NCBI RefSeq assembly: GCF_014217805.1
Contig: NZ_CP055156.1
Coordinates: 4,780,585 to 4,844,584, forward strand
Reading direction: 5' to 3'
Source of the DNA: Adhaeribacter swui
GTDB lineage: Bacteria > Bacteroidota > Bacteroidia > Cytophagales > Hymenobacteraceae
Length of the DNA stretch: 64,000 nt
Shown here: positions 19,001 through 27,538 of the stretch, in pieces
Layout: the number at the start of each line of letters is the position of its first letter
Position numbering within the stretch: the stretch's first letter is position 1
Translations under genes and position numbers: made by a program
The notes under the pieces: model-generated
What the model was told of the DNA's origin: nothing
The model's database searches: none
Seen by the model: only the letters and a program-made list of their open reading frames with translations

Positions 19001-21048
19001 CGGGTCAGGATTCGATCGTGTGGGGTACCAGTTCCTTCCGGTATATTCCGGGTAGTCCCCGTGGGTGGTCGCAGAGTCAGCCGGCACAACTGGATCGGGC
19101 CATGCGTAACGGCATTGCCTTTGAACCAAGCAGTCAGAAATGGGAGTTTACGCCAAATTTTAAAAATTTAAATTTACGGGCCAGCGGCGGTAAGTTAACC
19201 AGCGCATTTCCCCCGAATGGTATTTTTATTGATGACCGCATCCGGTTTGATGGTAGTTGCGGGTTGGGGCAGCCGAACGTTTTGGCCGTGGTATTTAACG
19301 ACAAAACGCTGGAGCAGCACCTCATGCCCAGTGATTTGGGAGCGGTTCTCTGCGGAAGTCCTCCTAAGTCGATGTACCACTTTGGTAATATTAATAATGC
19401 CACGAACCAGGAAAACCTACGCCGTTTTCTGCAGGCCGTGCCGGTAGGGTATTACGTAGCGCTTATTTCGGTAAACAACGTAGCGTTTTCAACCTTTTCG
19501 CCGGCCTTAAAAGAAGCTTTTCACCAGGTAGGCTCCCGTTTAATCGATAGTTTACAAACCGGTTATCCTTTTGCGCTCTTGGGGCGCAAAGGCCAGGCGG
19601 TGGGCTCGGCGCAGGAAGCTACCTACCTGCGCAGCAATGCTACCGAAGCAGCTTTGCAAGTGGCCGAATTAAATACCAACATGCAATCCCGGGGAGTGCA
19701 GGGTCAGATAACATCTACTTTTGTGGGACCGGCTACCGCGTGGCGCAAAGTAAATTGTGCCGTGAAAAAAAATGGAGCCGGCCCTGACCGTTTTGCTTTA
19801 ACCGTGCGCGCCTACAACGAACAACGGAACCGGGATACGCTACTTTACAATAATATAACGGTAAAAGAATTAGATTTATCTAAATTGTCGGCTAGCCGGT
19901 ATCCATATCTCCGGCTGCAATTAACCGTTTCGGATACTTTAGACCGGACCGCCCCGCAACTTAATCAATGGTTGGTTTTATACGAAGGCACCCCCGAAGG
20001 AGTCGTGCGCGTAGATACTTTAGGCTCGGACAAGTACAAGGATTTAGGCGTTCAGGCAGCTTCGGGCAGCATCAGCACCAGCTTTGTTTTTCAGAATATT
20101 TCGGATTATAACTTTCCGGATTCTTTGGTGGCCCGGTTTACTTTACAAGGTACCAATGGCTTTACCCGGGATATTAAAGTAAAGCCGCTGGCCAAAGGAG
20201 AAGCCACGGCAATCCCGGTTACGTTTGCTACCCGTAATTTAAGCGGGAAGTACATTTTGCGCTTGTTTGTAAACCCTTACCTGCAACCCGAATTAAATTA
20301 TATCAATAACGTTTTTGAAATACCTTTTACGGTGGGCACCAATACCCCGCCATTGCTAGATGTAGCTTTTGATGGGCAACATATCCTGGATGGCGACATT
20401 GTATCGCCCAACCCACAAATAACGGTTTTGGTAAAAGATGAAGACAAGTACTCGTTTATAAAAGATACTGAGGGTATGGAGATGCTCTTGCTGCGGCCAA
20501 ACAGCGCCAACTACGAGCAAATAAACTTAAGCGGCAGCAACGTAAAAGTATTTCCGGCAGATAAGAAAAGTGATTTTCGGGTGGAGTACCGGCCGGAAAA
20601 CCTGGAAAACGGAATTTATAAACTGCGGGTTCAGGCGCGGGATGCCAGTAACAACCAGGCTGGTTTTGAGCCTTACGAAATCAGTTTTAATGTAATTAAC
20701 GAATCCACCATTACTAATTTTTATCCTTATCCAAATCCTTTATCTAGTAAAACCCGGTTTGTATTTACGGTTACCGGCACCGAAGTTCCGCAAAATTTAA
20801 AGGTGCAGATATTAACGGTTACGGGTAAAGTTATCCGGGAAATTACCAAAGAAGAATTAGGCCCGATAAAGATCGGCAATAATACCAGCGAATACGCCTG
20901 GGATGGCACCGATGAATTTGGCGATAAACTGGCTAATGGCGTTTATTTGTACCGGGTAGCAATGGATACAGATTTGTTCTCGCACCGCAAAACGGCCGCC
21001 GATAAATCGTTTAAGAAGGGCTACGGTAAATTGTATATTTTGCGTTAA
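16033..21048 (+). CDS. porU2: C25 (gingipain-like) peptidase, putative T9SS sortase PorU2
   Basis: 1671 residues from the ATG at 16033. An upstream in-frame ATG at 15961 would overlap the PorV-like gene by 53 bp and displace the signal peptide, whereas 16033 starts directly with FSTFFKKSVFFTTIGLLWVL and a cut after AHG. A beta-rich N-terminal region (~25-390) precedes the C25 catalytic domain (~400-790), with the His in TFFGHSS (~His648) and the Cys in MNGCATGN (~Cys682). CARDB/Ig-like modules follow, with a C-terminal FlgD-like/T9SS type A domain (YPYPNPLSSKTRF...NGVYLYRV). Gingipain-fold PorU cleaves the CTD signal and attaches substrates to A-LPS. PorU2 differs from PorU by its length and by having its own sorting domain. 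Confidence 0.9.
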   Translation: MVLFSTFFKKSVFFTTIGLLWVLVAHGQVPVGNEWINFSQTYYKINVSKTGIYRLDHTYLNNAGLGGVNPQNLQLWRRGQEVAVHVAGEADGKINPGDYLEFYGERNDGRLDREVYKNPQHHSNPYFSLYTDTAAYFLTVAPSPGKRMPIVDLPNTNLTPENWHKAERLKLYTQEYQGGAFYGENQMSWGDASEGYGDMWFGTIGSGARARIKDFEVDSLLNLEPSGTPPTIELVLEGVLRDPHNVTIAVVTPAGSVRNLEEDIVFGPAAGIHKIYTLQPGDISPAGKLKIRFTVNPKGVADIVRVRYLKVQYAHKNLFSDQRLTLLPPDSVKATSSYVVFQKSTTQNLNAYEITNPYSTRKIVVNNQANQAGFVSPEPNNRQQKYFLLADNNFLIPTPAKKIIFRNLANSRANYIILYHRRLRKPAATYPDPVKAYADYRASTPGGKHDTLSLEIQQIYDQFHYGEKSAMAVRQLVQYLSNQGKPEYMLLLGQALLADYENFGRSRTAPSPAAIQRDMVPTGYPASDIFLTSDWDKDVYFPKIATGRVVAQTPDELAAYFDKVKEHEALPNNLDWRKNILHLGGGDTEQLKSYIQSALTRWKNMAEKTYLGAKVKSIYRLNNTAGVERLNVSADINAGLGLVTFFGHSSPTNNDIDIGLVTDPVNGYNNTGKYPMMIMNGCATGNPFLDNTFGVNWLLAPQKGIILYLANTSIGYANLLQIYSEKFYEVAFTDSTFYGKSVGHIQQEVIKRFLNVAQSPNATAQAMQMLLQGDPALRFFAPPKPDYVVQENGPFLQPFNNERLTAASDSFTIAIPVKNLGKALTDSFYVSVTRNNATVIDSVMFPAVYNQDTLFFKFVDKTGHFSGVNRFTIVLDHLNQVSEMDETNNTYTFEYYFPANTVQALYPPEYAIVPENTVKLVGQSLQEQTRTQDYYFELDTSPEFNSSRKQSTTISGAGALPIWRVSLPPSQAPEDSVVYYWRFRTSELAPGQDSIVWGTSSFRYIPGSPRGWSQSQPAQLDRAMRNGIAFEPSSQKWEFTPNFKNLNLRASGGKLTSAFPPNGIFIDDRIRFDGSCGLGQPNVLAVVFNDKTLEQHLMPSDLGAVLCGSPPKSMYHFGNINNATNQENLRRFLQAVPVGYYVALISVNNVAFSTFSPALKEAFHQVGSRLIDSLQTGYPFALLGRKGQAVGSAQEATYLRSNATEAALQVAELNTNMQSRGVQGQITSTFVGPATAWRKVNCAVKKNGAGPDRFALTVRAYNEQRNRDTLLYNNITVKELDLSKLSASRYPYLRLQLTVSDTLDRTAPQLNQWLVLYEGTPEGVVRVDTLGSDKYKDLGVQAASGSISTSFVFQNISDYNFPDSLVARFTLQGTNGFTRDIKVKPLAKGEATAIPVTFATRNLSGKYILRLFVNPYLQPELNYINNVFEIPFTVGTNTPPLLDVAFDGQHILDGDIVSPNPQITVLVKDEDKYSFIKDTEGMEMLLLRPNSANYEQINLSGSNVKVFPADKKSDFRVEYRPENLENGIYKLRVQARDASNNQAGFEPYEISFNVINESTITNFYPYPNPLSSKTRFVFTVTGTEVPQNLKVQILTVTGKVIREITKEELGPIKIGNNTSEYAWDGTDEFGDKLANGVYLYRVAMDTDLFSHRKTAADKSFKKGYGKLYILR

Positions 21049-21090
21049 AGCAATATTTTTAAATTTTAAAAAATTTTAATTTTTACCAAT

Positions 21091-21123
21091 AAAAAAGCAG
21101 CTATTTGCGGTAGCTGCTTTTTT
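21091..21123. terminator. Bidirectional terminator between porU2 and a stress-protein gene
   Basis: Perfect 13-bp stem AAAAAAGCAGCTA / TAGCTGCTTTTTT with a 7-nt loop. A and T tracts on both sides serve both convergent genes. Confidence 0.92.
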
Positions 21124-21142
21124 ACTTTATTTATATTGGATA

Positions 21143-21997
21143 TTATAAATTAGGATTACGGTCCATGTCTAGGTTATTGGTAGTGCGGTTGGTATGGGTG
21201 GTGGTACTATCTACATCACCACTCAGGTTTTCCACTTCTACATCGGTCCGGCGAACGGTTTCGTGAATGGTTTCCTGACGTTCTTCTACGTCTTTACCCA
21301 AGCGTACTTCTTCTACCACGCGGGCTTCTTTGCCCACTACCGGCACTTCGGCTTGCTCTCTTAATTCAATTTCGCCTTCGCGGAAATTAGCTAAATCGGC
21401 TTCGGTAGCCGGACGGTTTACCGGGTTACGCTCCACACGAACGTGTTCTACGCGCAAACGTACGCTTTCTTCTACGGGGCGTTCAATAATCCGGCTTCTG
21501 ATCCGGGCGCCACCGGTTTCCACTACGCGTTTACCAACCTGCAATTCTTCTTCAATAATCGGAATAGCAGTAGAGTTAGTAGTATCGGCAGTATTAAAGT
21601 TGGTATCGGTATTGTAGTTTCCGCTCCGGTATTGGGAAGCTCGCTCATCAACATCTACAGCTCCGTATTGATCTAAAATCCGGGCAGCCTCATCGGCCTC
21701 AGTAGCCGAATTGGCGTGTACTGTAAGAATAGAGCCCCGACGACCTACTTCGCTGTAAGTTCTAACGGTGTCATCATCGTCGGAGCCAAACAAATTCCGG
21801 AAGAATCTACTTACGCTGTCGTCATCGTCGTTATTATAAGTGCTGCTGGTGTTATAATCGTTGGTGGTGGTAACGCTGGCAGTTCCGGGAGTGGAAATAT
21901 CAATTCTATCTTGTGAAATGCCTGCGTTCATTAAGTGTTGTAAGGCTTGTTGCGCTTCAGACGCATTGTCGAATATTCCTATTACTGTTTGTGACAT
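21143..21997 (-). CDS. YsnF/AvaK-type stress protein (GSP17M-like plus DUF2382)
   Basis: 284 residues. The N-terminal ~110 aa (MSQTVIGIFDNASEAQQALQ) resembles the general stress protein 17M/YflT domain, interrupted by an acidic low-complexity stretch (NDDDDSV and GSDDDDT). A linker rich in Asn/Thr leads to a DUF2382 domain (~145-275) made of charged heptad-like segments: IPIIEEELQVGKRVVETG, VRVERNPV and VRRTDVEVENL. Proteins of this build are induced by stress in several phyla, but biochemical function is unknown. A second, shorter DUF2382 gene lies 50 bp upstream on the same strand, so the two may be co-transcribed. Cytoplasmic; no signal peptide. Confidence 0.85.
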   Translation of the reverse strand: MSQTVIGIFDNASEAQQALQHLMNAGISQDRIDISTPGTASVTTTNDYNTSSTYNNDDDDSVSRFFRNLFGSDDDDTVRTYSEVGRRGSILTVHANSATEADEAARILDQYGAVDVDERASQYRSGNYNTDTNFNTADTTNSTAIPIIEEELQVGKRVVETGGARIRSRIIERPVEESVRLRVEHVRVERNPVNRPATEADLANFREGEIELREQAEVPVVGKEARVVEEVRLGKDVEERQETIHETVRRTDVEVENLSGDVDSTTTHTNRTTNNLDMDRNPNL

Positions 21998-22047
21998 AGT
22001 TTTATTTATTTAAGGTTTAAGGTATTGGTATTAAAAAAAGTAAGGCT

Positions 22048-22479
22048 TTACGTCAAATCGTTGCTTTTAAAATCCGTTGTTGTTCTTTCAATATTTACTT
22101 CTTCTTTCCGGAGCGTTACCGTTTCTGATACTTTGGTTTCTGTTTGCTGTTTTTGCACCCGTATTTCTTCCACCAACATGAGGCGTTTTTCAATTACTAC
22201 TACTTCTTGCACCACCGGTATTACCATTACATCGCCTTCGTAACGTATCGCGGGGGCAGCATCGATGTATTGGTTAATGGGTACCCGGTCTACCTGTACG
22301 TGTTCTTGCAATAAAGCAGCTTCTACCAAGGCTTCTTCCTCGTTTACTTTTTTAGTAATTCGTACTTTGCCGGTTTCTACTACTTTCTTGTCAAGCTTTA
22401 TTGTTTCCTCAATTACCGGAATAGAATGAACCGTTTTGTCTGTTTCATTCCGCCAGTTATTGTTCCGGATTTCGTCCAT
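22048..22479 (-). CDS. DUF2382 domain protein (YsnF-like, stand-alone)
   Basis: 143 residues consisting almost wholly of a DUF2382 domain: HSIPVIEETIKLDKKVVETG, then VQVDRVPINQYIDAAP and a final VTLRKEEVNIERT. It lacks the GSP17M-like N-terminus of its downstream neighbour and so looks like a truncated or specialised paralogue. Highly charged and probably coiled-coil; no membrane segment. Function unknown; co-transcription with the next gene suggests a shared stress response. Confidence 0.82.
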   Translation of the reverse strand: MDEIRNNNWRNETDKTVHSIPVIEETIKLDKKVVETGKVRITKKVNEEEALVEAALLQEHVQVDRVPINQYIDAAPAIRYEGDVMVIPVVQEVVVIEKRLMLVEEIRVQKQQTETKVSETVTLRKEEVNIERTTTDFKSNDLT

Positions 22480-23033
22480 TGTATTTTTATAAAAATTTAA
22501 AAAATCACTTACTCCTAATAAGTAAGTTGGTAAAGGCTCATACGGTACTTATAATTTATTGTTTAACTTCGTATCGGAAATTTATTATTTTAAATAACAC
22601 AAGAGTTAACAATCCGGTAATCTAATTACTCTTCGAGCCAATTAAAAAGGTTGCAAAAAGAAAGGTAAATTGCTGAAAAATATAATTTTAATGAATTGCA
22701 ATAGAAACAAACGAGGTTTAATAATAAATTTTTATCTACTAATAAATTATTATATAAAATTTTTAATGGCAAAAAAGTTATATTTTTATTGACTAATGTT
22801 CAGCCGGGGTTTGCAAACTCAATTCTGATTTTACGCTAAATTACCGGCTTAAAATTGCCTTTAACAAAAGTAGGATTACTCGAATTAAAGTAAAAGGGGA
22901 TGGATGCTGATTGGAAATAGCCGTTTATAAACTTGCCGGGGAAAACAAGATAATAGCTTAAAACTATTGCTACAAAAACAAAAAATTTAAAAATCAGCGG
23001 GGTTCCAGAAGTTGCTTCAGCTAAGAAATAGAT
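22480..23033. other. A+T-rich intergenic region upstream of the DUF2382 genes
   Basis: About 550 bp of A+T-rich sequence between two minus-strand genes. No convincing ORF, RNA fold or long inverted repeat was found. The part next to 22480 presumably holds the stress-gene promoter, but no clear TAnnTTTG with a matching -33 element was identified. Confidence 0.55.
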
Positions 23034-23519
23034 TTAGCTTCGTTTTAGTTGAATAAAGCTGTAATTGTATTTATTTTTCTCGTCGGCGGTAAAATCCTGG
23101 CGGCTTACTTCTTGCCATTCCTTCGGGTTTATTTCCGGGTAAAAAGTATCACCCGCAAAATTTTCGTGAATCAAGGTTAGAAACATGGTGTCGATGTATG
23201 GCAAGGCCTGCTGCAGTATTTCGGCGCCGCCAATAATAAATACATCCGAATTAATTTGCTGGGCTTTTGTAATGGCACTGCTAACATTATTTACAACCAG
23301 GCAACCGGGTTGGTGATATTCCGGCTGGCGCGTTATAATAATGCTGGTGCGATTTGGTAAAGGCTTGCCGATGGACTCAAAGGTTTTTCGACCCATGATG
23401 ATGGGGTGGCCCGTCGTTAAATTTTTAAAAAATTTTAAATCGGCGGGCAAATGCCAGGGTAATTGGTTGTTTTTGCCAATTACCCGGTTCTCCGACATTG
23501 CAAATACAGAAGCAATCAT
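23034..23519 (-). CDS. folA: Dihydrofolate reductase
   Basis: 161 residues, the normal length for bacterial DHFR, which reduces dihydrofolate to tetrahydrofolate with NADPH. Motifs in order are VIGKNNQLPWHLPADLKFF (substrate-side loop; the acidic residue after PWHLPA), HPIIMGRKTFESIGKPLPNR (NADPH site), VFIIGGAEILQQALP (second NADPH glycine pair) and FAGDTFYPEI. All expected catalytic positions are present. It lies 145 bp downstream of fmt on the same strand, so the two could form a loose folate/formyl unit, although thyA, the usual partner, is not here. Confidence 0.96.
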   Translation of the reverse strand: MIASVFAMSENRVIGKNNQLPWHLPADLKFFKNLTTGHPIIMGRKTFESIGKPLPNRTSIIITRQPEYHQPGCLVVNNVSSAITKAQQINSDVFIIGGAEILQQALPYIDTMFLTLIHENFAGDTFYPEINPKEWQEVSRQDFTADEKNKYNYSFIQLKRS

Positions 23520-23664
23520 GTGGTGGTGGTTACGCGTTGGTGGTAATGTTAGTTAAACTGGCCGACGAAAGTATTGTTTTAATGTTAGAAACTGTACTGC
23601 TTTAATGACAGTAATTAGCTCGGTGCCAGAAAATTTATTTGATTCAGACAGGCATGGTTTATTA

Positions 23665-24597
23665 TCAAAACTTATACCCGCGCAGCAACTCTTCTGTGCT
23701 CATCCGTTTTTTACCTTCCAGTTGCAGATCAATTACTTTTAAAGTTCCTTGGGTGGTGGCAAAATGTAAATAAGTTTTATTATCGGTTTGTAAGGTGCCG
23801 GGCTGGGGTTGCTCGTGGGTAGTAGGTGCCTCGGGCAAAACTACGGAACGGTAAATTTTTAAAATTTTGTTATTTACCTTGGTCCAGGCGCCCGGATAAG
23901 GCGCTAAACCCCGGATAAAGTTGTGGATTTGAACCGCGGATTGCTGCCAGTTGATCTCACAAAATTCTTTCGAAATTTTAGGCGCTTCTTTTAGCTCGGC
24001 GTGCTTGGGTTGCGGTAGCGGCTGTACCTGGTTGTTTTCGATGGCTTGCACCGTTTTTAAAGCTAAATCTGCGCCCAAGTGTTTCAGCTTTTCGTACAGC
24101 GAGCCAAAATCATCATCATCCGCAATACTTATTTTTTCCTGCAACAAAATATCGCCGGTATCAATTTGGTGCCGCAGAAAAAACGAGGTGACGCCGGTTT
24201 CTTTTTCACCGTTAATCAAAGCCCAATTTATGGGGGCGGCGCCGCGGTAATCGGGTAGCAACGAACCGTGAATATTAAACGTGCCAATGGCCGGCATGCT
24301 CCAAACTACCTCGGGCAGCATTCGAAAGGCCACAATTATTTGCAGGTTAGCCTGGTAGCTGCGTAGTTCCTGAATAAAGGCTTCGGATTTTAGATTAGTA
24401 GGCTGCAGTACCGGAATATTCTGGCTAACTGCATATTCTTTCACCGGCGAAGGCGTTAACTTTAAACCCCGGCCGGCGGGTTTATCGGGGGCGGTAATTA
24501 CCGCTACCACTGGGTACTTATTTTCGATTAGCTTTTGCAAAGTAGGTACGGCAAAATCTGGAGTACCCATAAATATAATTCTAAGTTCCTGAGCCAT
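23665..24597 (-). CDS. fmt: Methionyl-tRNA formyltransferase
   Basis: 310 residues. It uses 10-formyl-tetrahydrofolate to formylate initiator Met-tRNA. The N-terminal hydrolase-like domain has RIIFMGTPDFAVPTL, the catalytic region NIHGSLLPDYRGAAPINWA (Asn, His) and the loop Asp in the HQIDTGDIL segment. The C-terminal OB-like domain is present (~205-310, IRGLAPYPGAWT). Full length. No def gene is adjacent, unlike many genomes. folA follows 145 bp downstream on the same strand. Confidence 0.96.
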   Translation of the reverse strand: MAQELRIIFMGTPDFAVPTLQKLIENKYPVVAVITAPDKPAGRGLKLTPSPVKEYAVSQNIPVLQPTNLKSEAFIQELRSYQANLQIIVAFRMLPEVVWSMPAIGTFNIHGSLLPDYRGAAPINWALINGEKETGVTSFFLRHQIDTGDILLQEKISIADDDDFGSLYEKLKHLGADLALKTVQAIENNQVQPLPQPKHAELKEAPKISKEFCEINWQQSAVQIHNFIRGLAPYPGAWTKVNNKILKIYRSVVLPEAPTTHEQPQPGTLQTDNKTYLHFATTQGTLKVIDLQLEGKKRMSTEELLRGYKF

Positions 24598-25074
24598 TGT
24601 TTTAATCAGAACAGTTAATAAAGCCTTTCAGCAAAATTATTCTATTTAAGTAAACCAGGTAAATATACGTTACCAAAGTTGGGTCGGGCGCTTTTTTTTA
24701 AACCTCCTGCGTTTACCGCTGCAATATGGGGGAGCCGCTTAGAATTTAAAAATTTTAAAAAATCTTTTACTGTATATGATAACTTGACGGCATGTGCGGG
24801 TAGTTTGCTGGCGCCACGTATAAAGTAATTCCTGGTTATATTTAAAATTCTGACTTTAAGTACTTACCTAAATACAGATTGGCAACTTTCACCGGCTTTT
24901 GCGTACAAATACCCAAATTAGTTAAATTGATTAAGGGTTTGAGCAGGTAATTTAAAATCCTGAACGGGATAGCTTACCATAATTGAAAGTAAAACCGTAC
25001 AGGCTAATCTGTTTTTTAACCATACAAAATTAACACTGAAACTACTTTTCAGAAACCGCTCCTAAACCATTTAG
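24598..25074. other. Intergenic region between divergent fmt and the permease gene
   Basis: About 475 bp with no ORF, RNA or strong repeat that can be supported. It must hold the fmt promoter near its left end; the permease promoter lies just to the right. Confidence 0.55.
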
Positions 25075-25103
25075 TTGTAAGTTCAATTTCGTGCCTATAT
25101 TTG
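25075..25103 (+). promoter_or_regulatory. Promoter of the LolC/E-type permease gene
   Basis: TTG (25075-25077), an 18-bp spacer and TATATTTG (25096-25103) fit the Bacteroidota consensus. The GTG start follows 17 bp later, which supports that start. Confidence 0.65.
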
Positions 25104-25120
25104 CTTTATAATACGACCGC

Positions 25121-26335
25121 GTGAATATTTCGAGATATATATCCAGTAAAATAGGTGCAGCCGGAGGTGATTCTTTTACCTCCTCGGTTACTAAAATTGC
25201 CATTATCAGCATTGCCGTGGGTTTGGCCATCATGATTGTTTCCTTTGCCATTCTGCAAGGTTTCCGCAACGAAATACAACGTAAAATTTTTTCCTTCGGG
25301 GCGCACCTGCAAATCAGTAAATACGACACCAACAATTCCTTCGAACGCAAACCCATTAGCGCCAATAAGGTGGTGAAAAACTTAAAAGGAATTCCGGAAA
25401 TCAAACATTACCAGCCTTTTGCTTTTAAAACCGCTATTATTAAAACCGACGATGAGGTATACGGGGTTATTTTAAAAGGAATCGATAAAGATTATGATTT
25501 TAAACCCATGCAACAGAACCTGGTGGGTGGTAAAGTAATTACTTTTTCGGATACTGCGGCCTCTAACGATATCATGATCAGTAGTCAGGTTGCCAGCAAA
25601 TTACGAATCAAATTGGGCGATAAGGTTAGTTTCTTTTTTATTCAGAACCCGCCCCGGGCGCGGCGGTTTACGGTAAAAGGAATTTTTAAAACCGGCCTGG
25701 AAGAGTTCGACCAGGTTTACGTTTTAGCCGACATGCAGCATATCCGGGATTTAAATAAGTGGAATGATACCTTAGTAACAGGCTACGAAATTATGTTGAA
25801 GGATTTTAACAAAATTGATACGGTAGCCACCACCGTTTTTAACCGCATGAATTATGATTTGCAACTGGAAAAAGTAACCGATCAGTACGCCCAGTTATTT
25901 GACTGGATGAAACTGCTGAACCAGAACGTGATCATTTTTTTAATTCTGATTATTTTTGTGGCCACTTTTAACATGGTTTCGTCGGTGTTTATCATGATTC
26001 TGGAGCGCACCAACATGATTGGTTTACTAAAAGCCCTTGGCGCCACCGACCCGCAAATCCGGAAAGTATTTTTTTACAAAGGGGTACAGTTAACTTTGCG
26101 CGGTTTGGTGTATGGCAATTTAATTGGCCTGGGTTTTTGCGCGTTTCAGTATTTTACCAAAGCTATTCCCCTCGATCCCGAAAACTACTACATGGATACT
26201 GTACCCATTGCCTGGAACCCGGGCATTATCATTATCTTGAACTTAGTTACCCTGGGGCTTACCATGCTAGCCATTATGATCCCCACGTACATGATTGCCA
26301 AAATTAAACCCGTAACTGCTATTAAGTTTGATTGA
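25121..26335 (+). CDS. ABC transporter permease, LolC/LolE (FtsX-like) family
   Basis: 404 residues with the four-helix FtsX/MacB topology. One helix lies near the N-terminus (KIAIISIAVGLAIMIVSFAIL), a ~220-residue periplasmic domain follows, then three C-terminal helices. The start NISRYISSKI and the phrase VFIMILERTNMIGLLKALGA are typical of LolC/LolE, which release lipoproteins from the inner membrane. The cognate ATPase (LolD) is not next to it, as is usual in Bacteroidota. The start is GTG; a promoter only 17 bp upstream argues against any earlier start. Exact substrate is inferred from family only. Confidence 0.88.
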   Translation: MNISRYISSKIGAAGGDSFTSSVTKIAIISIAVGLAIMIVSFAILQGFRNEIQRKIFSFGAHLQISKYDTNNSFERKPISANKVVKNLKGIPEIKHYQPFAFKTAIIKTDDEVYGVILKGIDKDYDFKPMQQNLVGGKVITFSDTAASNDIMISSQVASKLRIKLGDKVSFFFIQNPPRARRFTVKGIFKTGLEEFDQVYVLADMQHIRDLNKWNDTLVTGYEIMLKDFNKIDTVATTVFNRMNYDLQLEKVTDQYAQLFDWMKLLNQNVIIFLILIIFVATFNMVSSVFIMILERTNMIGLLKALGATDPQIRKVFFYKGVQLTLRGLVYGNLIGLGFCAFQYFTKAIPLDPENYYMDTVPIAWNPGIIIILNLVTLGLTMLAIMIPTYMIAKIKPVTAIKFD

Positions 26336-26401
26336 TTTAGTCGATGGTCCATAGTCCATGGATTTTAAAATCAATAGAGTTTGTATTTAAAAAGCATTGT
26401 T

Positions 26402-26539
26402 GTACTTAGAGTTAGCGAAGCGCTCTAAGTAATTTTGGGATAGCCAATCTCTGATTGGCGTAACTAAGCATTCTGATAAACGCTAATCAGTGATTGGTTG
26501 TCTAGAAATGTACAGAGACCGCTAACGCGAACTCTGCAC
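26402..26539 (+). repeat. Four-palindrome intergenic element, copy 1 (family A)
   Basis: A 138-bp element between convergent genes. It holds an outer hairpin GTACTTAGAG...CTCTAAGTA (26402-26432), an inner palindrome GCCAATCTCTGATTGGCG (26443-26460), a mirrored inner copy CGCTAATCAGTGATTGGT (26481-26498) and a mirrored outer hairpin (26510-26539). The right half is roughly the reverse complement of the left. A closely similar copy lies in opposite orientation at 35095-35233. No transposase or target duplication is visible. The rest of the gap to the next gene has nothing supportable. Confidence 0.85.
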
Positions 26540-26658
26540 GTAACCATTGGTTGGATTTTCTTCTTGTTGTCTTGGTTAATTCTGCTAATTGATTCTACAA
26601 GCTAGACAGAGTAGAAAAGCTAAAATTTTTAAAATTTATTAGAATACAACTAAACCGA

Positions 26659-27474
26659 TTACCGGGATGCGTTGGGATCGCGGTAGGCGATGGTAATGCC
26701 GTTTTTCTCGAAGGCTGAGCGAATCCAATCGTGAAAGTCGTTGGTGATGCCACCCACATTGCCTTTGGCAGCCCAAACCCGGGTATAGATATTTACTCCC
26801 ATATCGGTGTTTTCGGAAACTACCTGCGGCGCTGGTTCCGGCAGAATGCGGTTATCTTGGGCAATTAGCTGGCGAATCAAATTTTTTGCTAATGCTACAT
26901 CGTTGCCATAATGAATCAAAATCCGGATATCGGCCCGCCGGTTAGATTCTACATCGTAGTTCACGATGGTGCTGGAGGCTAACGGACCATTAGGGATGTA
27001 AATCGTTTTATTTTCGGGAGTTTTAATAACCGTATTTAAAATATTAATCAGGTTTACGGTACCGCTTACGCCTTGCGCCTCAATGTAATCGCCTACCCGG
27101 AACGGCTTTAAAGCCAGTATCAGCACTCCACCGGCAAAATTCGCCAAGCTGCCCTGCAAAGCTAAACCAATGGCCAAGCCCGCCGAACCCAATACGGCAA
27201 ACACCGAGGTCATTTCCATACCCAGTTGGGATATTACCGCAATAATGAGCAGGATTTTTAATGCCACGTTTAACACATTGCGCAAAAAAGGCCGCAACGA
27301 TGGGTCTACGTTGTGGGTTATCATTTCCCGGTTAATAAACTTTACAATCCGGTTTATCACCCATAAGCCAATAAACAAAAGCAGCATGGCTACCAAAAAG
27401 CGGGCGCCGTAGGTTACAAAAAAGGTAGTCAGGGTTTCGCGGTACCGGTTAAAGTCAAAGAAATCGTGGTTCAT
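26659..27474 (-). CDS. MscS-type mechanosensitive channel
   Basis: 271 residues, about the size of E. coli MscS (286). Three hydrophobic helices come first. The pore helix TM3 contains GSAGLAIGLALQGSLANFAGGVLIL with the alternating Gly/Ala pattern of MscS, followed by LKPFRVGDYIEAQGVSGTV, the start of the beta domain, and IYIPNGPLASSTIVNY. These are all hallmark MscS elements. It opens under membrane tension to release solutes after hypo-osmotic shock. It stands as a single gene, convergent with the permease gene across a palindromic repeat element. Confidence 0.94.
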   Translation of the reverse strand: MNHDFFDFNRYRETLTTFFVTYGARFLVAMLLLFIGLWVINRIVKFINREMITHNVDPSLRPFLRNVLNVALKILLIIAVISQLGMEMTSVFAVLGSAGLAIGLALQGSLANFAGGVLILALKPFRVGDYIEAQGVSGTVNLINILNTVIKTPENKTIYIPNGPLASSTIVNYDVESNRRADIRILIHYGNDVALAKNLIRQLIAQDNRILPEPAPQVVSENTDMGVNIYTRVWAAKGNVGGITNDFHDWIRSAFEKNGITIAYRDPNASR

Positions 27475-27538
27475 CGGCTTCTTAATTATTTTTAAATTTT
27501 TCAGATTTTCCAGAATCCAGAGTTGTACGCAAATGTTT

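Noticed and set aside
18863-19447. Several overlapping ORFs of 60-91 codons on both strands
   Set aside because: All lie inside the PorU2 gene in other frames with Arg/Pro/Gly-rich composition typical of shadow frames.
26402-26539. Family A element as a CRISPR or tRNA-like feature
   Set aside because: Only one palindrome set per locus, no regular spacers and no cloverleaf with anticodon arm.
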